Notes under the pieces: model-generated
Seen by the model: the letters and a program-made list of their open reading frames with translations, nothing else
What the model was told of the DNA's origin: nothing
Databases searched by the model: none
NCBI GenBank assembly: GCA_951802425.1
Contig: OX637804.1
Location: 1,054,001 to 1,118,000, forward strand
From: Clavaria fumosa
Taxonomy: Eukaryota > Basidiomycota > Agaricomycetes > Agaricales > Clavariaceae
Direction: 5' to 3'
Length of the DNA: 64,000 bases
Shown here: positions 32,724-45,600 of the stretch, one piece after another
How the letters are laid out: each line of letters begins with the position of its first letter
Numbering within the stretch: position 1 is the first letter of the stretch
Program-made: the position numbers and the translations under genes

Positions 32724-33422
32724 TATATGAATGCGACCCTTCTGTTACGTGAAGCGGGACACGCTGTTCATGCGGCGCTGGTGGCGTTGTATGTGTCGAA
32801 CCACTATAAAAACAAGCCAAATGGCCTGCACCTTCTGTCGGATACACGCACCGCCTGTCTGTGCTGCTCTCGCTGCGCAATAACGAGGGACGCCTGCCGG
32901 ATCCCCCCTTGCCCGAGGGCGACACTCGATCACGGGCAGTTTGAAATGCGGCTCCGGAGTCATGTGGTGCGATCTCACATCAGTTCCAGGGACCAGGGAC
33001 AGCAATTTTGCGCCGCCCTCGGGCGCACGGATCGTGAAGGTAGCGTCGGATCCGGATTAAGCCAATCCAATGCTGCGCTAGTTGAGCAGCATGTTGATAG
33101 ATTGCGTGATTGTGATTGAGATGTGCCGCAAACGATCTCAGGAAATTAGGATGTTATATTCGCTTTATGACGGGTAAGTACCGTGAAACGGCAGCACTAT
33201 TGTAACTTCTGTTTCTGCGGGAGGTTTGAGTCTCATTACTGTAATGGTGTAGCAAGAATTGGAATTGGAATTGAAACTTTCAAACAGACATGCTACACTT
33301 CAAGTTGTCCCGCTCGCTTTTCACACACAACTCGTCCACACACACGCACACGCCAGTAAACCTCACCTTTATAGACGCCTTGGTGCTTATCGCACCGTGA
33401 GCCTTGACTCTACTGTGCAAGA
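32724..33422. other. Intergenic upstream of the first SHB17-like gene
   Basis: No supported gene. 33320-33420 resembles the upstream region of the second SHB17-like gene (41940-42030), including a CACACACAC run and a GACGCCTTGG motif. Confidence 0.5.
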
Positions 33423-34455
33423 ATGTCACGTCCTATGCCCCGTCTATTTGTTCTCCGACATGGTATGATTCGATGATAATCCTTGACGATCGCCGGCCTG
33501 ACCGTGAAAAACTAGGCGAAACTGAGTGGACTTTGAATGGGTAAGCCCAAGTCTCGTCTCACCGTTCGATTTTTCAAGTTTTTTTATTATCAGACGGCAT
33601 GTATGTTGATACCCGAAAGTATTCATGGTGTTCCACTACTCTTAGAATCTATAGACAGGAAGATCGGACATTCCTTTGACCCCGCGAGGTGAAGAACAAA
33701 TGAAGTCGAAGGCGAAAGATATCGTAGGAGAAGGCCGTGAGTCACCCGATTCATATGTTCATATGTCAGCGTACTCATGGACTCTGCACCAGGCATCCTT
33801 GACCCAAAAAATCTCTGCATCGCCCTCGTGTCGCCTCGCAAAAGAGCGCAGAGAACATTTGACCTTTCGATGGAACACCTTCCCGAGAAGCCCAATCATG
33901 TTTTGACCGAAGAAGTACGCGAGTGGGATTACGGCGACTACGAGGGACTCAAACCCCTGGAGATCTTGGAATTGAACCCAACCTGGATTATCTGGAATGA
34001 TGGGTAAGGGTCCCTTGCGCTTTGCTGTAATATTGCTTTCAGCTTTGATCTTGTAGTTGCCCCGGAGGCGAAAGCGTGGAGGAGATGACCCGTCGGGTTG
34101 ACGGCGTCATTGCCAAGGCGAGACCGCCACGCGTTAGCGTTCATCAGTTGTTTACGCCGAACTGCAGATTCGTGAATATCACAGGCAATATCTGGAAGAA
34201 GGACTGCAAGCGCGGGACGTTCTTGTCGTTGCCCACGGCCACTTCAGTCGTTGCCTCATAACGCGCTGGATTGACCTTCCTATGCACTTCGGGGCCAACG
34301 TCAATGTCGAACCTGGCAGTGTGAGTAACCATGTATTTTATTCTCGATTGCGTCATTAATTCTAGTTCTTGTAGGTCGCGGTTCTGAGCTATCATCACAA
34401 ATCTCTATTGGAGCCCGCCTGGGTTGCGTTAAACCTTTACGCTACCATATACTAA
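33423..34455 (+). CDS. SHB17: SHB17-like histidine phosphatase (copy E1)
   Basis: Eight exons: 33423-33462, 33516-33540, 33594-33600, 33655-33736, 33793-34003, 34057-34117, 34168-34320 and 34375-34455 give 219 residues. The spliced product has the branch-1 histidine phosphatase signature RHGETEWTLNGRHTGRSD, the REWDYGDYEGL motif, CPGGESVEEM, the second catalytic VVAHGHFSRC and VLSYHHKSLLEPA. REWDYGDYEG and the VLSY-H end are typical of sedoheptulose-1,7-bisphosphatase SHB17, which feeds ribose synthesis. Related fungal phosphomutase-like enzymes cannot be excluded. Exon 3 is a 7-nt microexon needed for frame and for the NGRHTG motif. The intron at 34118 has a GC donor. The paralogue is E2. 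Confidence 0.85.
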
Positions 34456-34624
34456 ACAAATTTTGCTAGTCATGTGCTGCAAAATGGGATTTCTTTTGTC
34501 GTTGATTCCACGGAGATTCTATTGTACACAAACAGATTAGGGCCACAATCCAAGATCACTTCTACATACAGTCACTGTTTGTTTCAAGGACTGGTGCTGG
34601 TTCAAGAACCGCATGACTGTAATC

Positions 34625-37600
34625 TCATACTGGAAAAACAAGTATTATAAGCTTGTGCTGAGGAGTCCATCCCACATAGAAAGACCTTTGAGCCCTCCAA
34701 AAATATTCCAGAGTGCCAATTTGGAGTTTACCGAGGCAACCTCCTGTATCCTCGTTCGTGAACCAACCACCTTGAGAAAGCGAAATGATTGGATATCCTG
34801 ACATTGATGACGATACTTCATTGTGCTGCCTTTGATCAGAAGTAGGGTTCTGATGGCTGACAGCAGAAGAACTGGTATCCCAAACGCGAACAGTGTTGTC
34901 ATCTGACCCAGAGATGATTTTGAGTCCCTCGCAGGAAAAAGTGACAGATAGGACAGAATCGGTGTGCCCCAGCAGTGGTGGGAGTATTTCAAGACCGCTG
35001 CTTGCATCCCAGACTCGAATGGACTTGTCATCTGAACACGATGCAATTTGGACATCGTTGGGGGAAAACGCAACCGATCGTACGACATCAGTGTGTCCTC
35101 GGAACGGTGGGAGCTTCGCAACGCCGGTGTTGGCATCCCAGATTCGAACAGTCTGATCCTCTGAGCCCGAGACAATCTGGGACCCATCGTTCGAGAATGA
35201 AACCGTACGGATGGCTTCATTGTGACCCTGAAGAGGAGGGATGATCTCGACACCAGTGTCTGCATTCCAAAGCCTGACCGTCTTGTCGGATGAACCAGAG
35301 ACAATCCTGGATCCATCACGCGAAAAAGAAACGGACCGAACAAAATTTTCGTGGCCTCGCAGCGGTGGGAGTAGCTCAGCGCCAGTTTTCGCATCCCAGA
35401 TTCGAATGGTCTTGTCAGACGATCCTGAGACTATTTTGGACCCATCGGCTGAGAATGCGACAGACCACACGTAGTCATTGTGTCCTCGAAGCGGTGGAAG
35501 TGTTGCCGTACCGGTACTCACATCCCAAATACGAATTGTATTGTCCGCCGACCCTGAGACGATTTTGGATCCGTCGTCTGACACGGCCATAGATAGAACG
35601 TAATCGCCATGCCCTTCAAGAGGCGGAATTGTAGTAGCATCGCCGCGTGCATCCCAAATCCGAACGGTTTTATCATCCGAACTTGAGACAATTTTGGTTC
35701 CGTGGGAGGAAAATGCGACCGACAGAATATAATCGGTATGTCCTTGCAGTGGTGGGAGTAATTCAGAGCCAGTACGTGAATCCCAGACTCGAACGGTCCT
35801 ATCATCCGAGCCTGAAACAATTTTTAACCCATCGGAGGAGATTGCGATAGACTGAATATAATCGTCATGGCCTCGTAGTGGTGGGAGAATATTGGCGCCA
35901 GTATTCGCATCCCAAATTCGAATAGTATTGTCAGATGAGCCTGAGACGATTGTTGTCCCATCGTGCGATAGTTCGACGGACATGACATTATCCTCGTGGC
36001 CTCGTAGTGGTTGGAGCATTTCAGTGTGGGTGATTGCGTTCCAAACTCGAACAGTCCTATCGGACGATCCTGAAACTATTTTGGATCCATCAAGTGAAAT
36101 TGCGACGGACCGAACGTAGTCCTCGTGCCCCACAAGGACAGGGAGGATTTCGTTACCAGTGATCGCATCCCAGATTCGAATTGTGCAGTCGGATGACCCA
36201 GATATAATTTTGGTCCCATCGTGCGAGAATTTGACAGACCGAACAACGTCATCGTGTCCAAGTAAAGGCGGGAGTACCTCAGCACCAGTACTTGCATTCC
36301 AAACTCGTATGGTCTTGTCATCAGAACCCGATACAATTTTGGACCCATCATGCAGGAACGCGACAGAACGAACCCAATCGCTGTGTCCTCGGAGTGGCGG
36401 AAGCATTTCAGCGCCAGTGCTTACATCCCATACTCGAATAGTACGGTCAGATGACCCCGAGACAATTTTGGTTCCGTCTTGCGAGAATGAGACGGATCGA
36501 ACGTAAGTTTCGTGCCCTCGGAGCACTCGCAATAGCGGAGGCCATGATTTTTCCACGCCACAGATCACTTTGGGCAACCCGTCTCGATAGAATTTGCGAT
36601 AGATGCTCGTGTCTGATGGTGTAAAGGGCAAGGCCGTCACATAGACCAGTAACGGGTGCGCGTTGATAGTATTGGCAAAATATTGTGCAAATCGGTGAGC
36701 ATCATACACAAACTGTCGGAGAGCACGGTGCGCTGGCAACGATACCTGAATATTGTGATTAGTTATACTGATTGTGATGTTGCTGAAAAGACAACGAACC
36801 CCGAGCCAGTCCAGAAGGTCTTGAAGTAAGTGTATAGTGCGACCATGACTTTCGAGTAACGCCATGGCCTCTATCCAGTGCAGGAGATGAATTTCCAAGA
36901 ATTGCAATATTTGGTCGCCAATTTTATCCGTGACTCGGGAGATGTGGGAGAAGTGCTCGACCCAAAACTTGCACGCATAAGACAGAGCCTCGGGCAAATT
37001 TTCCTTCTTGACTGGTTCTGGGAGTGTGAGCCCAAGAATATTTTCCCGCAGGTTACGCTTGAGAAGTTCAATGCAATGGAAGGCAAGCTGCTCGTTGTGT
37101 TGCTCAAGGTCGATGAACCAGGCCTCTCCTTGGCATCGACTGGTAATATAATCATGGAAGGAAGGATGCAAGACACGGATTGCCTCCGTTTCGCTTCCTC
37201 GCAGAAAACACCGTAGCCGGGAGATTGACTGAAGACATGGTCGAGGTAACGTAAGGAGAGAGTCGATGGCAACACAGGAGAGGGGAATTCTAGCACATAG
37301 AATCGCGCCCAGGATATCGCGAGAATCGGAGCAGAACGCGTGATCTGTCCAGGAACCGGCAGATGATAGGCCAGTATGATACAGCCTGTCCAAATTTGTG
37401 AAGGATATTGAGGAGGGATGTGCTGAGGACTGAGTGGTAAGTTCGTCAAGGCGAAGTCGGGGATCATGGCTGTCGATATACAAACAGGCCGTTGACGCCC
37501 ATATGAATGAACCATCAGCACAGTTGCCCAAAGCACGAATCCTGTCATCACCAGGCCAATCGGACTCGAAGGGAAGGTATCTGTTGGTGAGGCGAATTTC

Positions 37601-39689
37601 GGCCAAACGATGTCGTAGAAACTCTAAAATATCCTGCATAGTTGCCGAAAAATCATTATCAATGTTATACGACTCGACAAATTGATGCGAGGCGAGGGTG
37701 CGCTCAATGTCGGCTTCTTCTCGGCTTGTGATTATGATCCGGAGAAAAGGTGGAAGGACTCGAAAGCCGTTGGAAAGAGCATGCAATAAGGTCCTACGGT
37801 CCTTCTCTCTCCCAGCCTCATCTAAGGCATCGACAATCAGAACAACAGTGCCGCGTGACCAATTCACAGGGCTCATGGTCTTTTCTGACAGAAGATTTGC
37901 AAACTGAAAATCTAGAGGTGTTGCCGCAATGTTCGGGTTGCTTTCTATGACATGCGACATTTCGGCACCAATCTGAGGATCGAATAGAGCAAGTTGATGT
38001 GCCAGTGTTCTAATGAGTGTCGCAGCATTCCGTTCTGGTATATCTCGGTTGAAGAAAAAAAAAGCGCCTAGTCGCTGGAGGTCGCGCAGTATTCCAGCGA
38101 TCGTTGTGGAAAGCGTGCTCTTCCCCGACCCCGCCAGGCCATAGAGCCACAGGACTCTCTTGCCGTCGTTAGATTCGTTGCTTATCCACTGGGTGATAAA
38201 CTTGACAGCGTCGGATCTGGTTTTGGGAAGGCATATAGGCCGATCGTATTCGTCCATGTGTAGAGGGTTGAGTTTTGTTAGTACTTGGTCGTATCCTATG
38301 CCCAAATTATGAGTAGCCTCGATCTGGCCTGAGTTCTCTACACGCACGGATCGCATCGATAGTGCTTGTTGTTCGAGCTAAGAGTAACGCAGTGCTAAGA
38401 TCAACTCCCGAGTCGAAATTCTTGCGTAGACGCGCAAATTCATCCCGAAATTTTTGAATCATTTCGTTTGTACCTGATAGAGGCTGTACAAAGAATCGTT
38501 CTGCAGAACAAGTCAACTCCAGGAATCCCCAAAGCGGCCTATACTCACGTCCAGATTTGTCCCGCGTATACTCCAGGATAAAGAAACCACATTCGATCGT
38601 TTGCTTGAGAATCTGTTGGGCGACATCCTGAAGAACGAGGTTTGCCTTCAATTTGTCCACCCAAGCTACAAATGAATATGTCTCCTCCATTGTCCTGAGA
38701 AGGTCTAGAATCATCTCGTCTCGGCGTTTTTGCCCTTGGATCAACTGTCAAAGAATAACATGTAAAGCCGGAAACACCTCAACCAAACGAAATTACGGAC
38801 CTTCAACCCTGCCGAGAGAATTTGCCAGGCAAAATTGACATAGGGATGAAGCTTTAATCACATCAGGACAGATCCATGCAAGGCTAAAGATAAAGAAATC
38901 AAACCTTTGCGAGCTCTTCTCCAGCCTGAAGTATGACCTCTAGCTTATTTAATAAAGAGTCGAAAACAGGCTCCATCGCATGACCAAAAACGAGATTTGT
39001 TAGATCAAGAGTGGCTTCTTGCCCATCGGTGACGGGCGCCTCGAGCCCCTGATTTGAGTCTCGGGCTTGCCCCAGAGCGCTAATCACAGCGAATGCATTA
39101 TGCTCGGCAACCCGGACGGTCAAGGAGCTACCGGTGAGATTGCCTCTCTTGTCAACCAGAGATAGGATAACGTCTGGTGCCTAGATCAACACAAATGTGG
39201 ATATATGGACGCAGTAGAGCTCACCCGACTCTGCTTTATGACGCTGGCGCTCGAGTAGCTCCCCCACACCGATGGCGACTTTCCCAAGGCATTTGCGTTG
39301 CAGTATCCCCTCATGGAATACACTAAAGCTGACATTCGATGACTCGCTTGGAGTCAGGCTGTCAAAAAATAACTGAGTTAAGAGACGTGACATGTCGGCA
39401 GCGGAAAACGGCGCACATAATAAGATTGGAATTCCAGTTGGGATGGATCGCCCCCTTGATGACTGGAGTACGGTACTGGACGTTGGAAGCGATGATTTCA
39501 ACAAAAACGTCGGGCTGTCGCTTGAAAGTGGTGAGTGGTAGGTCTTTGGCTTCGATCACTGCAGATCCATGAGAACACACAGAAGGTACTACCAGAACTC
39601 CCCCGCTCACCCTTTACTTCCAGCCACTTGCTTTCATCTGAGCGACTGTGGTGAGGATCACAATGGGAAACGTTGCCAGAGTCGCACAT
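34625..39689 (-). CDS. C2-NACHT-WD40 NLR-type protein
   Basis: Seven exons: 39689-39611, 39558-39417, 39358-39225, 39173-38905, 38851-38801, 38744-38348 and 38295-34625 give 1580 residues. The N-terminal C2 domain reads KWLEVKVIEAKDLPL ... QPDVFVEI ... HPNWNSNL. A helical region (LHPYVNFAWQILSAGLK, EETYSFV) follows, then a NACHT NTPase with Walker A LYGLAGSGKSTLS (about residue 410) and Walker B VVLIVDALDEAG. Next is a helical linker, then thirteen WD40 repeats of 43 residues in one exon. This is the common agaricomycete NLR layout; relatives such as HET-E control self/non-self recognition. That role here is inferred. The first exon overlaps, in another frame, a family A signal-peptide sequence (ATG at 39699), so the start at 39689 is preceded by an out-of-frame ATG. 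Confidence 0.88.
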
Positions 39690-39698
39690 TGCGAGCGC

Positions 39699-40010
39699 AT
39701 TGCCGTTGCTGTCGGGAGAGAAAGACGCTGACCTGCACAGCTGTACTCTGATGCCACGTTGTCACAGATTGCTGCATGGGCAACGAAGGCTGTAGTCTTG
39801 ATCCGGACATTGGGAGACGCGCTATTGTGCCAAGACCGCTGTTACCTTCCGCACTATCCCAGCATGATCCTGGATGGTGGGTAAGAAATCACTGAAGTCC
39901 AGACTGTCTCCCGCATGTATCTAGGCAATTGCACTCCCCGAGCGGTGAACGAGAATTCGTGGTAAGCTGTAACATTTCGAGGTCGTTTTACAGACGAGGA
40001 ACAAAACTTG
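39699..40010 (-). promoter_or_regulatory. Family A leader and promoter relic in front of the NLR
   Basis: This stretch aligns with the 5' leader and upstream DNA of family A gene A2 (60243-60560): shared strings include TTCCGCACTATCCCAGCATG-like and CGTGAACGA-GATTCGTGG-like blocks. On the minus strand an ATG at 39699 opens MRSQCATLATFPIVILTTVA, clearly a family A signal peptide, which stops after 28 codons. It now supplies the 5' region of the NLR gene. Confidence 0.75.
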
Positions 40011-41880
40011 GCAAAGTTTGATGGAATTGATATCGCAAAACGCAACGCGATCCGGTCAGCCGGTCAATATTCCGGTCAATGTTCGTCGCTAAAGCCAAAC
40101 ATCCGCAAACTCCGCCTTATCGCAGCACTGAACCTGTCACCAGTCTGTGCCCTCCATAGCCAGCGTTTGGTTACAGGGATACACCTCGGAACTAAGCAAA
40201 GTACCTTCTTTACGAAACCGACGTGCTCATTAGACATGAACTGCGACAAGACTATTGGAAGAGTGAAATTCTTTCGCCTGCTCAAGCAGGGCAACTCACC
40301 TGGAGGCCATCGAGGCTGAAACGGCGTTGAGATTATGGCAAGGCCAAACGAAGCATGATGTAACACGGCTCTCTGAACAGCTCAAATCGAAGGACGGAAT
40401 GCCGAAACCACCGTCTACTAGTAGGATGAGCTTCGGTCTATTTATTATGGTCGCAAACGTCTACCGCACCCGAAAACGTTGGTGGACCCTGTGGACCCTG
40501 TGCCTTCGTACACGATGATGTTGATGCAATGACTATACTCCAATTCAGGAAACTGAGGGCGTCATCCCGAGGAAGTTGGTCAAAGGAGCTTCATGGAATA
40601 GAATAAACTCGCTGTCGCAACACCGTCGCTCGCGCTGGCAGGTACTCAGCGCACAACCAGAATCCAGCCTTATTGCCATAAAAACGGTTACATGGACTAC
40701 ACTATAGCCTGAACACGCGATGAGAGATCGTGCGTGAAGGCATTGATACATTGTATGACAGTACTGCGATCGAGCGCGCCATCGTCGCGTCGTAGGCGGT
40801 AGAAGAGATGGTGTTAGGATGAAGTTAGCTCGATAGGAAATGTTGCGGAGCATCTTGCTTAACATAGATTGAACAAGATGCATCTAGTGATCATAAAGCA
40901 ACTTACTCCCGTCAAGAACGTATCCGATTCCTGTCCCCCGCAGACTGAGCAACGTTGCTTCTTCTGAGCGCAGGCTAGGACCGGATACAATATCTTAATG
41001 TGAGCGCACGAGATGGACAGCGATGACAATACCATCACAATACTTGGCTTTGCTTTGCTTTATCGGCTGCTTGCACTCCTTGCACTTGATACTTGCGGAA
41101 GCTGTCGCGAAGGGATCTGGCGAGGCAGACCTGGATATTTTCTGTAACCATCATCGTCAACGGTAAAGCGCATTTCAAGAGGCGGGCGATTTCGACTGAA
41201 CTACTTGGCATTTCTTGCAAACCATATTGAAGAATCGGCTCGAGGCTGATATGTAGCGCTGATAACTTGCAGAGATGAGCCGCTTAGATCGAATTAAGCC
41301 AGCCTCGGAACATGCCTAACGTTTTTGATGGCTCATGGCCCATTGACTCTGAATCGACTTTGCAGGAGAAGTTCTTCCAATTCAAGTCACATTGCACGTA
41401 CCTTTTTCTCACATACGTTGGGTTCAAACCGTGACTTGGGTCTGTCCAAATGAAGTTGTGATGATGTGACTTGAAGTGAGGTGTCCCTTCCCTTGAGATT
41501 GTACGCCGAGAAATGGTGAGGCGAGAAGCACACAAACTTGAAATCTGGCAATGCTGGGTGTATTCATCATGCATTGAGGCTGTGCTGTCTCGTTGAGAGT
41601 TCATTTCCTTCATGATTATTAGCTCTCAGGTCTGACTTCACCATACTACATATCCCAGCCCATAACACTGTCCCTTGCTTAGTAACAGCGCAGAGACAAG
41701 GGCCCAGGCCCCCCACTGCAGTCACAGACCAACATTGAGGATCTGGCCTAGGAGGTAAGGGTGGGAATGGTGGCAGAGGTAGTGAAAGCAGTATGGTCTA
41801 TGCAGGTGACTGTGGGAAAGGCACATGGCATACAAGGAGTGTGGTGACACATTGCTAAAAGAAATGCTTGAGCATCTGAG
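40011..41880. other. Gene-poor interval
   Basis: Only short unsupported frames on both strands. No repeat or RNA gene recognised. Confidence 0.45.
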
Positions 41881-42030
41881 ACTCCCATTCTGTGTGTTAT
41901 GTTGTAACGGACAGCGTGTGGGAAATCGGTTTCATAAACACACTCGCCTACACATACACACACATAGGTAAACTCGTCGGACGCCTTGGCGTCTATATCA
42001 CATCGTCAACTGGACAATACTTTCCAAGAA

Positions 42031-43053
42031 ATGTCACGTCCAATGCCCCGTCTGTTTGTTGTTCGACATGGTATGATCAATTTGACAATGATCCTTAACG
42101 GTCGCCAGCCTCACCGTGAAACTAGGCGAAACTGAGTGGACTTTGAATGGGTGAGTGCAAGTCTCGTCTCACTGCTCGATTTTTCACCTTTGTTTTAATC
42201 AGACGGCATGTATGTTGACACCGAAGTACTCATAGTGTTCCACTACCTTTAGAATTTACAGACAGGAAAATCGGACATTCCTTTGACCCCGCGAGGTGAA
42301 GAACAAATGAAGTCGAAGGCGAAAGATATCGTAGGAGAAGGCCGTGAGTTACCTGATTGATATGTCAGCATTCATATCCACGAATTCTGTGACAGGCATC
42401 CTTGACCCCAAAGATCTCTGTATCGCTTTTGTGTCGCCTCGCAAAAGAGCGCAGAGAACATTCGACCTTTTGATGGAACACCTTCCCGAGAAGCCCAATC
42501 ATGTTTTGACCGAAGAAGTACGCGAGTGGGATTACGGCGACTACGAGGGACTCAAACCCCGGGAGATCAAGGAAATCAACCCAACCTGGACAGTCTGGAA
42601 GAATGGGTAAAATCTTCGCGCTCTGCCATAATGTTTCTTTCAACTTTGCCCGTTTAGTTGTCCCGGAGGCGAAAGCGTGGAGGAGATGAACCGTCGGGTT
42701 GACGGCATCATTGCCAAGGCGAGACCGCCACGCGTTAGCATTCATCAGTTGTTTACACCGAACCTACAGATCCGTGAATATCACAGACAATATCTAGAAG
42801 AAGGATTGTACGGACGGGACGTTCTGGTCGCCGCCCACGGCCACTTCAGTCGTTGCCTCATAGCTCGCTGGATCAATGCTCCGTTACACTTCGGGACTAG
42901 CATTACCGTTGAGCCTGGCAGTGTACGTGTAACTGGAATCCATGTCGAAACTCGATTGACAATTTCTGATAGATCGCCGTCCTGAGCTACAACGATCAGA
43001 ATTTGCATGACCCTGCCTTGGTTGTTTTGAATCTTTATGCCACCTTTCATTAG
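42031..43053 (+). CDS. SHB17: SHB17-like histidine phosphatase (copy E2)
   Basis: Exons 42031-42070, 42126-42150, 42203-42209, 42262-42343, 42396-42606, 42658-42718, 42770-42922 and 42973-43053 give 219 residues, with the same intron positions as E1 including the 7-nt microexon and the GC-AG intron (42719-42769). Motifs: RHGETEWTLNGRHTGKSD, REWDYGDYEGL, CPGGESVEEM, VAAHGHFSRC, VLSYNDQNLHDPA. In the last motif E1's HHK is NDQ, a possible specificity change. Both copies are open, so this is a recent duplication around the NLR with some divergence. Confidence 0.85.
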
Positions 43054-44230
43054 GCATTGCACTTGATATAGCCAGTCATGTCCGTGTCACGAAGAATGAG
43101 TTATAGCAATTCTTGTGCCAGGTTACCTCCAGAATAGAAAAGACGGTCAGAGCACTCAATGGAAACAGCCTGGAGAATGGACTGACCTACAAGAGACAAG
43201 TGCTTGTGTCTCAAGGCCGTTAATTGACCAGGTGATAGCTTGTATTCGACCAAGATACATCGACCGTTCTTAGGCTTAACTTCTTCGCGTGCTTTGCCAT
43301 TTTACGGGATAGCTGGTGCACAGTCCTGGCCCAGAAAAGTGTGTGTTTTGGGTCAGGAGTAACACTTTTCAAGGGGTCTGCGCTTAGCGCCGGTCAGTAC
43401 TGCGGTGCTGACTGAATCCTCCACATGATTCTTGATTCGCCGTCGTTTTTCCCGTGGTTTCAATTTTCGATGCTTTCGGCGATGTCGGAATTATTAGGAT
43501 TCCTCACACAAGCAAGAGGCCAGCGCCCAAGGTATAGACATGTTGATCCAGACTAAAAACATAATAACATAATAACAGCGCTCACTTCGTGGGATGCAGT
43601 GAAGAAACACACGAAGCAACCGTATTGCTGTGAGTCTATTCCTAGATTACAAGATACTTTGCAACGGACATGCGATTTGTTCTAGCATTAATAGCAATCG
43701 CATTGCGCGATGATGGCGATCGAAGTGTTATTGCCTGAAAAGGTTGTACGTTTCCCTATCTAGGCGCCCATTATTTTTCCACGCCACCATGATCCGATCA
43801 CATGGGTCGTCCGCAGTCAACAAAATCTAATTCCAACCGTTTTCTGCCGTCACAAAGATCATCCCCCAATCGGAATTATTCTATATTTTGCAACAGGCAG
43901 AAGCATCCTGTCTAGGTACAATGCGATTCTTCGAGGCGTTCCTCTTTTCGATGAAATTGCATAATTTGACCCTTCGGACGGTTCCGAAGGTCACGTGCTT
44001 CACAAGTTATGACGTAAGTTCGGTTACGTTCTTGCTTTGTACCTTACCAGTCCACTCCCAATGGCTCCTATGCCCAACGCTCAGCTATCAGCGCTCAGGC
44101 TTTACTGGCGCGGACAGATGCATACCAGCGTTGCGCCACTATCACCCCCATCCATTTGAGCTATTTCAGAGACACCCTTAACATAAATCCAGCGGTGCGC
44201 GCCCAACAGTCAGTCTCACGAGCACTGCCA
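43054..44230. other. Intergenic, nothing recognised
   Basis: No coding frame with family support; 44230-44245 has the TATATAA box of the next gene remnant. Confidence 0.45.
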
Positions 44231-44309
44231 TTGCATGGCTATATAATCCCTCCCACCTTCAAGCCCAATCGACAGCGTTTTGCTGTTAATTGCCATTCGC
44301 ACTTGCGGG

Positions 44310-44995
44310 ATGCTGACTTCCTCGCGATCTCTGCTCGCCCTCTGCATGGCCGCCTTGGCCGCCCTATGCGTTGTCGCCACGCCCTTTGACTATCATGTGC
44401 GTCGCAGTCACAATTTGCGTCCGCAGGTGGTATGATGACCATTTTATCCTTTCTTGTTGCAGCTTCTGGTCGATACGGGGCTGCAGTCCAACACTCAAAT
44501 TGCACCGACCAAGTCAACGGTTACCTACCCAGCGCCATCAGGGACAGAGTCGACGCAGCCATCAGGGTCACAGTTGACTCAGTCATCGGGGACACAGTCG
44601 ACGCAGTCACCAGGGACACAGTTGACTCAGTCATCGGGGACACAGTCGACGCAGTCACCGACACAGTCACCGACACAGTCGACGCAGTCATCAGGGACAC
44701 AGTCGATAACGGGTACGCCCAGTCCGGCGTCGACGACTCTGACGACTCCAGCATCGACGGGGACACAGGCTAATCCGACTAACAATTCGGCGAATACGAT
44801 TTCAGCGCCAAAGACACCGCTGCCTTGGGTACATTTCCCAATTTATGTTTGTGGATTGTATCACATAATTTTGCATCCCGAACAGGCTTTGTGATCCAAT
44901 GAGCGATATAACATCGTCACGTCCCACAGGTGTCTGCTGGATGTGGCCAGATTCCATGACAGAAACTATGCTGACGTCTGAAACGGGACGGATTG
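44310..44995 (+). pseudogene. C6, family C relative with Ser/Thr/Gln linker and deleted catalytic domain
   Basis: TATATAA at about 44238, then a signal-peptide exon (44310-44396: MLTSSRSLLALCMAALAALC ... ATPFDYH) that matches family C exon 1, an intron (44397-44462), and exon 2 starting LLVDTGLQSN. Instead of a PTK linker there is a tandem array of GTQSTQS/GTQLTQSS units. Of the C-terminal domain only the end remains (about 44960: RNYADV, stop). The catalytic part is gone. It might still make a short mucin-like secreted peptide. Confidence 0.65.
44545..44715 (+). repeat. Coding minisatellite in C6 (GTQSTQS units)
   Basis: Tandem units of about 21-24 bp (CAGGGACACAGTCGACGCAG and variants). 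The opposite strand and the other plus frames are also open, as is normal for such repeats. Confidence 0.85.
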
Positions 44996-45359
44996 TGACG
45001 TTCTCTTTGCGGGTTCTCGGACTTTAGTGATCTGTAAACAGAATTTTTCTGTAGATGTGCTATTTATCGGATAGAGGGAAATTTTATACCCTCTATTGCT
45101 TTGTCAATGACGCCGGATACAATCGAGAGTGATACACCTACACTTTTATTTTCGTCTTCGAAACCATTGGTGTGACCCCTCGACAAAAAAGTTCTGTATG
45201 GAAACTTGTACGGAATGCACTCTAATGTTACACTTTTTTTGAATGCAAAAGCAAGCAGTGGACCTCATCATCATCCGCACATCACTGATAAGACATGATA
45301 AGACAACAATATTTCGCTTAGACTCATATGCATGCTTCCTCCATAGAGTGTATCCAGGG
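44996..45359. other. Intergenic, AT-rich
   Basis: No supported feature. Confidence 0.45.
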
Positions 45360-45600
45360 TTATGAGGACAAAAACATTAACAAAGGTGCAAAAGATTTAG
45401 GGAATGTGGAGTCAATGCACTCGAGACAATTGTTGACCTGACACTTGTCATTGAAGTTGTCAAGGGCAGAGCGGTGGAGAGAGAGCTGTTCTCGACGAAG
45501 CATGAAGTCATGAAGAAATGCAAAGAACGGAGCGGCAACTATCTGAGAACCGACTGTGATGGTGAGGGCTGTGTAAAAACCAGGCTGCACTTCGCTTCCG
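45360..45600 (-). pseudogene. F2, 5' fragment related to F1
   Basis: On the minus strand the leader and first exon match F1 (CAGCCCTCACCATCACAG, then QLSLHRSALD), but the signal-peptide start is lost and the Cys-rich part is missing. Confidence 0.6.

Noticed and set aside
40011..41880. Short frames such as 40545-40883 (minus) and 41284-41613 (minus) as genes
   Set aside because: No signal peptide, motif, paralogue in the window or convincing splice sites.
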